Shown: positions 56,042 through 64,000 of the stretch, piece after piece
How the letters are laid out: each line of letters begins with the position of its first letter
Numbering within the stretch: position 1 is the stretch's first letter
Source: Adenophora triphylla var. japonica
Taxonomy: Eukaryota > Streptophyta > Magnoliopsida > Asterales > Campanulaceae
Direction: 5' to 3'
DNA: 64,000 bases
NCBI GenBank assembly: GCA_022495995.1
Contig: JAFEMH010000982.1
Coordinates: 62,001-126,000, forward strand
Translations under genes and position numbers: made by a program
Notes under the pieces: model-generated
The model's database searches: none
The model's input: only the letters and a program-made list of their open reading frames with translations
What the model was told of the DNA's origin: nothing

Positions 56042-56315
56042 GAATTCTATATCTGACTAGATATAGAATTCGTGGAATCAACAAGGGTAACAATTCCCTA
56101 ACCCTCTCTCTCTCTCATTTAATTCCTTGCAATTTTATAATTCTATTTTGTTTGGATTCAGTAATCAGATCCTAGCTATCTGAATTACTGAATCCCAATC
56201 GCAATCTCTCTGTTTAACTTGCCTAGATTGTGTAATTGAGCTCATATTGATTGACTTGGTTGAATTTGGTGTTTGAGCCCCCAAGGGGGTGTGGATCTAT
56301 CCATATCCACACTCC
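56042..56315 (+). other. Three long hairpins in the Tat-C LTR leader (U5)
   Basis: 56042-56071: perfect 13-bp arms GAATTCTATATCT / AGATATAGAATTC, loop GACT. 56154-56195: perfect 12-bp arms GGATTCAGTAAT / ATTACTGAATCC. 56286-56315: arms GGGTGTGGAT / ATCCACACTC with one G-T pair. The last two correspond to the Tat-B pair at 40046 and 40179. Confidence 0.78.
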
Positions 56316-56437
56316 CTGGGTCGATTCGATGTTGTTTATGTTTTTCGTTCATAATTCAGCTTGTTAATTAGATCTGTATAGCTTCTGTTAATTTCTGAAT
56401 TCATATTGTAAGGGGCACCTTCGTCCCCAAGTGATCC

Positions 56438-56486
56438 TGTGTCACGCGACACATGCGGTCACTGGTACGATGTGTCATGCGACACA
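56438..56486 (+). repeat. Pair of TGTGTC-AYGC-GACACA inverted repeats
   Basis: TGTGTCACGCGACACA (56438-56453) and TGTGTCATGCGACACA (56471-56486), as in Tat-B at 40327-40376. Confidence 0.8.
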
Positions 56487-56850
56487 CATGACCCATCTGC
56501 AGTGACTCTTTTCCTTTGTAATCTGCTCTAGTTTGTTTGTATCGTGATGTGGCCTCCTAAATAATGGGCTCACAATATGTAATTTCTCGTTTCATAATTA
56601 ATAAGATGCATTTTATCACATTTCGTTTATTATCGATATTTGCACACACTTTGGATTTACTTGGATGTGTTTGATTGAAAGACTCGTCTATGGACGAGGC
56701 GTGTTGGGTGAACTCTCGGTTCTTCCCAACACGTAACCTGACCCCCGAACTCATGTTTTCTCTCTAAAACAAAGGTTTTCAATGTTTCCTCTTAAAACGG
56801 CGTGGCGACTCCTTTTCATATTTCTTTTTTTCGGGCGAGCGCACATTCAG

Positions 56851-56869
56851 TGGCGACTCCGCTGGGGAC
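56851..56869 (+). other. Tat-C primer binding site
   Basis: TGGCGACTCCGCTGGGGAC, one base after the LTR end. Confidence 0.8.
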
Positions 56870-58137
56870 TTGAAACTTGTTTTTCAAAAGTGGGTCAGAC
56901 TTTCGTGATTGTTCAACATTTATTCTATTCACTTGTGTGTGCATTGTTTGTGACATCATATGTGTGTAAATGCATTTTACGTGCTTTGCTTTATTCCTTT
57001 CCCCCCTTATACCCCATCTTTGTTGATTGTGTTGTTGATGCTGGGGCTGAGATATGACATCGTGCTTGGAGGCTGGGGCTGATTTGATTGCTGTTCAGAT
57101 TATGGCATTGTGACTCCTTCTGTCACGCGACAAGATATGCCTTTGATGTCCTGTGTAGCGCGACAGAAGGTGCCACTCAGCAGGATTTTTATTTCTTTGA
57201 TACAGGTTGTGATGTGGGGCAGTCCCCCATAATTATATCTTGATCATCTGATTACTGTATCTCTGTGGGGCGTGTGCGTGTTATTTTCCTTTATCACCCC
57301 TTTTCAAATAAAAAAAAAACAAAAATAATAAAAAAAAATAATAAAAAAAAAAAAAATCATTTTTATAAATAAAGGAACATAGCCATCCCCGCACACTACA
57401 TCACGTAGATCTAGAATCCTCGGGTGCGATTGACGGCATCGCGGACGGCCATGAAATTCGCCTACGCTTGAGCGCCTAATGTCAAACCCATACCCCTAGT
57501 GCGTTATAGGTGGCGCCACACATTTAAACCTCACCCAAAACGGTTGGTTTTTGACACGACGTTTTTCAAATACATTAAAAAGAGTTGTTTCAAAATTCTT
57601 AATAGACTTTCGTACCTCCTCCAAACCCTAGCACGTATGGGCATGTTGCCAACGCAACATGGTTTCACGAGAGGACATGTCGTTCCCACGACATGTTCTA
57701 ACGAGAGATCATGTCGCTTTGTCAACGTGCACCGACGAGAGGTCATGCCGGATTTTTCCTTGAAATTCTTCAGGAATACCCGTTATGCTGCCCAAATTTC
57801 TCCAGAAATTGGGGCTGCTCGTCCGTCCCATAAATGCTTCGGTTTTGTTTAGGTACTATCGCCTATTATTAATTTTGAAACAACGCATTTGGTGTATTTT
57901 TGGATGATGTGTCCCTAGGTTCCCCCGAGATCTAGATTGCGTGAAATAAAGGGTTAGCCTTTCCCAACCGTTCATAGGACTTAAAAGACACCGATTTCTA
58001 CTTGAAGATTAATAAAGTGTTGCACGAGTCCGTCTCCTTTCCCGTTCTTCCCTCTCCCGTATCATCTCAAGATTCTATATCCTCTGCCTTATACACGCTC
58101 TCACCTCTTTAACTTTGCAAAGGTTACGGCAAGTTGG
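56870..58137 (+). other. Tat-C leader, non-coding
   Basis: CpG motifs TGTCACGCGACA (57121) and TGTGTAGCGCGACA (57152) are followed by an A/AAT-rich tract (57308-57356). A strong inverted repeat around 57674-57699 has ACATGTCGT/ACGACATGT arms. Frames at 57499-57852 show no domain. Confidence 0.65.
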
Positions 58138-58416
58138 GTGTGCGCTCTCGTTCCAGGCGCTCAATGGTCCATATTCCCGAGGCGGAAGCAGCTCAAGTGC
58201 CCGAGTGATCGTCCATTTGATGCGGAATCCAAAATGCTCGGTGCAGAGAAGACTATGGCCCACGAATCTAAAAGTTCATATCCCATGGGTCAGCAGCAGA
58301 GTGTAAAAGGTGTGTCCATCAAAGAGTTGCGAGCTACACTTGAAGATATTTTTCCTCGCAAGCGGGAGGCCCGGTGGTTTGCTCAGTTTGCTAAAGATAA
58401 GGAGGATGACCTATAA
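58138..58416 (+). pseudogene. Tat-C residual open frame, unknown
   Basis: About 90 codons ending FAKDKEDDL and a stop. The conserved part is shared with Tat-B (11967-12183): DAESKMLGAEKTMAH, MGQQQSVKGVSIKELRATLE, FPRKREARW. No Met start is secure, since the upstream part may be leader. It replaces gag-pol in this element and may be its only sense-strand coding remnant. I do not recognise the family. Confidence 0.45.
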
Positions 58417-59289
58417 ATGACAAAGAGATCGAGAAGGGTCCTCACCGCACCGATGGCAACGATGCTCAATGTTGAAGAAGTCAATCAGTCCTCGTAGGGT
58501 CTAGAATGTCCACTGTCGGACATGAGTCTGTCGAGTCCAAGTTGGACCAATTTTGCTTTGCAGTGATAAAAATCTTTGTTTCTCTTCTTGCTAGACTCGA
58601 GACATCACTAGTACACCTGCGTTACACTTAATTGAAATGGTCTTATTCCAAATGATCACTTGTGCTGCTCACCGACCAACGCTTTGAAAAGGCTAATATT
58701 TTAATTTGATCGGAGCGAGAAAATCGACTGATATCCCCATCTTGCGTCCCATATGCTCACACTTCTTTCATAATCTCGTTCGATGAATTTGCACGGATCT
58801 TCCGCGAAGTAAGCTTAAGCCAGCAATGAAGACTCAATCTCGTTCGGATCATCCGGTAGGGACTGCGGTTGAAACCTCTCACCCCTAGGAAAACCATTAC
58901 CTCACCCTCACCAAATAATATCCCTTCATTTCAAGATCGGCGTATTTGAAACCCGTTTAACCATCTCAAGAAGAAGAGGGACTATCCTTGAGACTCCCGT
59001 GATTCAAAGAATGATCGACCGTCTCCAAGCGCAAGAACGACGAATGCAATGATCCGTTCTGGGGACTAGCTGAAATTCTCATCTCGAAAGAAAAAAAAGA
59101 GAGAAACAAAAATACAAAAAAGAGAAGATACAAAAAAAAGAAAGAAAAAAAGAAAGAGAGCCTAGTCCCTAGCGATTCTCTCAAAAGTAAAAGTTCAAGG
59201 ACCCGGTCGTTACTCAAAGAGGAGTCTCAGAGTGAATAAAGAAACAGCACGGATGTCCCTCACCAATACCTTGACCAATTCCGAGCCGT

Positions 59290-59498
59290 CCTCTCGATTC
59301 TAGAGGACATTCCCATTACCATTACCCTTACCTTTGCCCTTGGCAAAGCCAAGATTGACCTCTCATCCTTAGAGGCAGCAAAGATGCAATCATGGATTCC
59401 CTCACCTTAGAAATCCTAAACACATACCCCAAAAGCCAACCTCTCATCTTTAGAGGTCTAGCCAGCAAAAAGCCTAGCCGACCTCTCGTTTTAAAAGG
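59290..59498 (+). repeat. Cluster of four CCTCTC-loop-AGAGG hairpins (Tat-C)
   Basis: 59290-59306, 59359-59375, 59440-59456 and 59482-59498. The last has AAAGG in place of AGAGG. Confidence 0.75.
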
Positions 59499-59872
59499 TC
59501 ATGATATCCCGAATCACCCAGAGACCGATCGAAACCCCGAGACCCAGTCGCAGTTCCTACCGGGTAACTGTTTCACTCCGATATCATTGAGATCCAGAAC
59601 AGATTATTGCTTAAAGCGAAGCCAAGTCCATCCCGGCTCAAAAGATTATCAAGCGAAGACTGTGCAAATTCCGTCCGTTCATTCGACGTTGTATGTGAGC
59701 ATATTTCATTTCTCCTTCACAAACACTTGCCGTGGACGTCCCACTGGGGCTTCACATCTGTGTCTCCCATTGACACTCTAAGAGGACATTTTCTTCCAAA
59801 TCTTACAATCCTCAAAAGTCCTCAAATCCCCGAATTTCACTATTCGCTCTCTTCATTCGGGATAAGCCCGAA

Positions 59873-59911
59873 CTACGGCGACCTGAGCTCCTCCTATGGA
59901 GGGGAACGTAG
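59873..59911 (+). other. CTACG...CGTAG hairpin module (type 2)
   Basis: Outer CTACG/CGTAG, inner CTCC/GGAG, as at 35904-35942. Confidence 0.65.
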
Positions 59912-61051
59912 GCAACCATAACTGGTTCGGTCGAAATCACAAACAAATCTCAGAAAATCCGGTCTCCTCAAGGACCATGCCCATACATTGTCTATCCTTC
60001 CGAATCCAATTCTCGATATCAGTGTATTTTCTCCTCAGGATTGATAAAAAAATACTTGTTCATATCAGCTTTGGCGGTTTGACTAACCCGAACATCAATA
60101 AAGGGTTTTAAGCAGCTTTGTGATCATCACGAATAAGACAGGTTTTCAAGTGTCTCGAAAAGTCTTCTATTTCTACATCATAGGAAGATAGAGCTAAACA
60201 CCGTTTCGGTCAGCAGGGGCTTCCATACACTTTCCACACCTTGTGATGCTTATACTCTCTCAAAAGAGTCAAACCTAAAAACAAGAGTGTCATAAACAGA
60301 AGTTCAGGATTCATTTCCCACCATCCGAAAGATATGTCCCTGCATGCAAATTTCTTGAGTCTTGTCCGCCGTCTCGACCGACCGATCAAATCAAAGGATC
60401 AATCTCGGACCGGGCCGCATAAGGATGTGTATGAAGCGGGGCTTTGGCCGTAAGACGATGAACATTTTGTGTGTGATTTCCGGGCTGTTATCATGATAGC
60501 AATGCTTGAAAATGGATTCCCTAGCAAAGAGGCTCACTCTTCGATGAACCTACTGGATTCCACATCCTGAATAAGAAGATTGATTATGGGAAACAATGAA
60601 GAAGTCCATGACTGAAGGTTTGTCAACCTGGCCTGTAATGTCACGCGACAGAACATACCCAGGTCACTTAGAGTCGTGCGACATGATAAATTCGGACGAC
60701 ATCGGCCAGCCGCAAATCTGATATGTACCAGGGCACTCCCCGACTTGTCCCAAGCTGCAAACAACAAGGCTCCTGCAAACAATCACGGGGGAAGGAGTTT
60801 CATTCAAAAGCAACATACACATGAACCATTACCCTCATATACAAACCCCGAAGTCACATAAACCATTCAAAAGCCATTCATTCCATGCACCTCTTTTTTC
60901 TTTCCCAAAATATAAAAGCTCGCACAAACAAATAAACAACTAATAATGTTTTAGGTGCAAAATAAAGAAAAGAAAAAAAAAGAGAGTATTTGTTTCTTTC
61001 CCCAAAAATAGGGTACATAAACCAAAAGAGGATCATAAATCAGTCCAGGGA

Positions 61052-63453
61052 CTACTCCGAATCATCAGAAATGTAAGCATCACCATCGGCAGAGCTACTA
61101 TTGTCATCTGCAGTCTCCTCACTGTCTTCCCCATCAGCATCACCTTCCTCTTGGTCCGGGCCAGCAGGCTCATGATAAACAACAGATCATCCCTAAGAGC
61201 TCATGCATAACAGAACGGGAAAGTCTCAAGCTCATGAGGATCTCGGGAAGACTCACTATCAGAGATGGGAGGATTAGGAGGACGACGAACAGTCTTGGTC
61301 CTAGGAAAATGAGTATCCTCAGCAGAAAAATCAGTACGAGCCCTCTTCCTACCGGGCAAGCTAACTGTGGAATCACTGTCATCAGAACTACTGGAACCTT
61401 GAGCTGCAAGTTTCTCCCTCAGATATTGATTGCTCCTCATCAACCGATCAACCATGTCCATGGCCCCGGTATAGCGACGAGCAAAGCCCCAGTATACGTC
61501 GCCCGATACCTGATACAAGCAAATGAAAAGAATCAGAAATCAGATCAAAACAAGGGAATGGAAGGATATTCACAGCTCAAAGTCACTTACAGATCGAGTC
61601 CCCTCCTAAGATGAAAATATGGAAAAACCTGCTGGTGTCAAGAGTGGCTCGCCTCACAAAGATCTCCATCCCGAAAATCAACGAAAGAAGGTGGCAGAGG
61701 TGCATCCGTCACATGTCCAGGAGAAGGCCCTAAGCACTTGAGCATCGAAGTATCGGGAGCATTAGGAATATCATGTCTCGAGCAACCTGCGGCGATCTCA
61801 ACCTCGTAGCCACATAAGTGTCATAATCCGCATCATCCTCCGTATAATTGAAGGCGAGGCTCTCCCTGGATCAAAGTGACCACATTCTCCAACTTCCGAG
61901 GAAACCACATCTCGGCCAGAGGATCATAGGGAACCCCGGCCATACTACCTGGACCGTGCCGCCTACAAACCCTCTCACCCAAATATAATGCATCCCTGCA
62001 TCGAACCCACCAACAGTTGCGGCACTCGGTAAGATGAAGGGCATGATCCGAGATGGACCCCAAAGATATCTATCGGCCCAAGGAAACAAAGTCAAACTCC
62101 CTGTGGACTCCTCGCAAACAAACCATGGTATCACCGAGAAGCAAAGCCATCCGTCCCTTAGAATCACCAGTACGAATCTTTTGCCTAGCATCCTTCACCC
62201 AAAGCGTCTCATGGCAGGAAATGTGGTAGCCGGAAATGTCTCCCTACTCTCCAAGCATAACACCCAATGACCTCATAAGCCCAAGCCCGAAAAGAAGGAC
62301 AGAGCGTAGTCAAAGAGACGAAGCGTATTCAAATAAAGGAGGCAAACCAAGAAATACCTCAAATGCAAAGTGGCGAGTTGAAGGACTTAGCTTTTCCCCG
62401 ACTAACATCATCAAAAGCCAAAAACAACTCACCTAAACTCCGCCTCCCCAAGACAATGATCCAACGGTGGCCCAATCTCTCGTAAGCTCCAATAAAGAAA
62501 GCAAAGCCGTGGACGTGGCATTGATAAACAACATATCCGAGAAGCCAACCCAAACAAACGCCCGGCCAATCTCTCGGCCCTCAACCTGTCCTCATCAGCA
62601 TCTGCCATCTCGGCGGGAAAACCGGTGCTCGATCAACATCTCGGCCATGAAGATCTCCCAACTCATACCCGTTCCCCTTCTTGTCCTGGGGAACAAAGCC
62701 GATCAACTCCATAAAGTAAGCATCAGTAAGGCTGTGGGTCATCAATCAGAACAGGCTCCTCCAGATACAAAGGCTCATCAGTGAAAGGCAGACCAGTAAT
62801 GACGGCAAAATCATAGGGCGTGACGGTCGCCTCGCCCCAAGAGAAGTGAAAAGAGTGAGTAGTCTCCCACCGTAACTCTCTGAAAGCCTTTACCAAGCCA
62901 ATGCTCCTCTGTGCTGCCAACGGCTTTGGCCATCTCAAAGAACCGCTGACCAACCTGCGGCATATACCGGACCTTTTGGCGAGTGGACAAGCTCCCGACT
63001 ACCCGGCAAAGATATCCCACACCGCCAACGACCTCTGGAGAGCCTCGGGTACGCAAATCCTACAGTAAACACAAATAAGCAGTATGAATATCTCAAATTT
63101 ACTCGTCAAATCAATTTCAATTTCAAGCAAAACTAGGTTTTGTGCATACATTTCACAATTGCTAAAGTAAAATCAGAGCATGCAATAAACTTCGAGTCCG
63201 AACAAAGAAAGGAAAAGAAAGAAAAATCAATCTTTTTTCGAAAAAATTTAATTTCCTCAGTGCACCAAAAGCTAGGGTTACAATTATTACCTTCTTCTCC
63301 GGGCCCGAGGAATGTTCTTTCAAATGAGGGTAGAAATCTCCCCTAACAGTTTGAGAAACAAATGGTCTCTGATTCCTCAGAGAATTCTTCCGCCGTGCGG
63401 CTAATTGGGCCTGAGTCAGGGCATTCTTGGTGGGTCGGCGCCTAGGAGGCATT
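61052..63453 (-). pseudogene. Antisense gene in Tat-C with a plant-mobile-domain-like segment, probable intron, frameshifted
   Basis: Start MPPRRRPTKNALTQAQLAAR at 63453 (basic N-terminus). Exon 1 may end at EKK before a GTAATAATTG donor (about 63295). An acceptor TTTACTGTAG at about 63062 precedes LRTRGSPEVVGGVGYLC. After a shift near 62900 the frame reads AFRELRWETTHSFHFSWGEA then TVTPYDFAVITGLPF, which resembles the plant mobile domain (PMD; aminotransferase-like mobile domain) of MAIN-like proteins. Later pieces: YELGDLHGR (62650), FLAFDDVSRGKAKSF (62400), LTLFPWADRYLWG (62060). The C-terminal part has LMRSNQYLREKLAAQGSSSS (61430) and an acidic end GDAYISDDSE at 61055, stop 61052. Several shifts break it. 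It occupies the place where Tat-B continues without it. Confidence 0.6.
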
Positions 63454-63585
63454 TTTGACGAATCAAGATTGGAATCAAACCCTAGAATCAGTCGGCAATT
63501 GAAAATGAGTGAGATGGCGTGCTTTTCTCGCCAAGACCGTCCACCTCCCTCCAAACAAGTTTGTTCGAAATGGGGACTGTTCACC

Positions 63586-63629
63586 CTTTTAAAAGACTGA
63601 TCACTGTCTTTAAATGGTCGTGCGACACA
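63586..63629 (-). promoter_or_regulatory. Putative promoter of the antisense gene in Tat-C
   Basis: The minus strand reads TGTGTCGCACGAC (plus 63617-63629), then CATTTAAAG and CTTTTAAAAGG (plus 63586-63596), about 135-175 bp before the ATG. The CpG motif is the same as in the Tat LTRs. Confidence 0.45.
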
Positions 63630-63821
63630 TCGTTCCCTCAAAGCCAAAATTCCCAAAATACCCCTGCACTCTAATGATGTACAAATTTTGACCCCGCGTT
63701 GGAGTTGTTGTTTTACCCCCGCAGGTACAATAATCAATTGAGTCTCGACGACTGGACCTCCGACCAAACTGGAGAAGAAAGAACAAAACAAAAAGCATAC
63801 GTATCCGTGACAGCCCCAAGA

Positions 63822-64000
63822 AAAAGCCTCTCAAGCAGAGCCAAACCCAAGAAAAGCCTCTCAAGCAGAGCCAAACCAAGAAAAGCCTCTCAAGCAGAGC
63901 CAAACCCAGAAAAGCCTCTCTAGCGGAGCCCACCAAGCAGAAAAGCCTCTCAAGCAGAGCCAAACAAAAAAAAAAGCCTCTCTAGCGGAGCCCACCAAGC
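63822..64000 (+). repeat. Minisatellite, about 30-bp unit, at least 6 copies, continuing past the window
   Basis: The unit contains AGAAAAGCCTCTCAAGCAGA then GCCAAACCC, alternating with a CTCTAGCGGAGCCCACCAAG variant near the end. It corresponds to the 3' arrays of Tat-A and Tat-B. Confidence 0.88.

Larger units (their letters stand above)
55493..56849 (+). repeat. Tat-C 5' LTR (1357 bp)
   Basis: Runs from TGTAAGTACGCC to GCACATTCA, related to the Tat-B LTR. Contains the promoter, three long hairpins, a TGTGTC/GACACA pair and a PBS-like TGGCGACTCC at 56803. Confidence 0.88.
58417..61051 (+). other. Tat-C 3' region up to the antisense gene
   Basis: Collinear with Tat-B 12184-13167, 21283-21460 and 35558-36900, and uninterrupted, so it provides the empty sites for Copia-1 and SIRE. 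A/AG-rich stretch at 59088-59160. CpG motifs TGTCACGCGACA (60639) and GTCGTGCGACAT (60673). Confidence 0.8.
55493..64000 (+). mobile_element. Tat-C: non-autonomous Ty3/gypsy Tat-lineage element, 3' end beyond the window
   Basis: 5' LTR, primer site, long leader, a short residual frame, 3' region collinear with Tat-B, an antisense gene and the start of a minisatellite. Gag and the main pol domains are absent. The 3' LTR should lie right of the window, so the target duplication cannot be checked. It is inserted into Tat-D. Confidence 0.85.

Noticed and set aside
63610..63963. Leu/Phe-rich minus-strand membrane-like protein
   Set aside because: It is the complement of the AAGCCTCTCAAGCAGAG minisatellite; apparent hydrophobic repeats come from the unit.

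Overview
This window looks like intergenic repeat sequence from a large plant genome, most likely a flowering plant. I find no host gene, tRNA, rRNA or CRISPR array that I can support. Almost every base belongs to LTR retrotransposons inserted into one another. The plant assignment rests on Copia elements primed at tRNA-iMet sites (one with Sirevirus signatures), Ty3/gypsy elements with Tat-type gag zinc knuckles (CAFHxxxGHxxxxC), and extra antisense genes of the kinds known from plant Tat elements. I cannot name the species. Element names below (Tat-A to Tat-E, Copia-1, Copia-3, SIRE, LTR-X) are local labels.

Layout. (1) 1-11966: Tat-A, non-autonomous, with a broken gag, no pol, and a long 3' region full of minisatellites. 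(2) 11967-40739: Tat-B, whose internal region is split by Tat-A, by Copia-1 (13168-21282) and by a 14-kb Sirevirus (SIRE, 21461-35557). Its 3' LTR is 38888-40739. Copia-1 and SIRE have intact LTR pairs and 5-bp target duplications. (3) 40740-47902: Copia-3, minus strand, a dead relative of Copia-1. Tat-B sits inside its left LTR. (4) 47903-51323: minus-strand Tat-E gag/protease remnant, into which Copia-3 inserted, with a 745-bp tandem duplication. (5) 51324-53472: LTR-like sequence (LTR-X). (6) 53473-55492: Tat-D, minus strand, one LTR shared by two internal regions, with an antisense Transposase_28-like ORF. (7) 55493-64000: Tat-C, plus strand, interrupting Tat-D. It has a 5' LTR, no gag-pol, an antisense gene with a plant-mobile-domain-like segment, and a minisatellite running off the window. 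The inferred order, oldest to youngest, is Tat-E, then Copia-3, then Tat-B, then Tat-A/Copia-1/SIRE on the left; and Tat-E, LTR-X, Tat-D, Tat-C on the right.

The most interesting signals are not genes. Most of the LTR families carry their own short CpG-containing motif close upstream of the TATA box: GGGCGACCGCCC (eight copies) in Copia-1, TGTCGCGTGACA in Copia-3, TGTCACGCGACA in Tat-B and Tat-C, TCCGCGCGGA in Tat-A, and AACCGC (about 80 copies over the whole element) in SIRE. The Tat elements also carry repeated hairpins, several with compensating base changes. SIRE carries a second gene that appears to have its own TATA box and a 980-nt intron.

All coordinates of repeats and motifs were read by eye. 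Family names are from motif recognition, not database searches.
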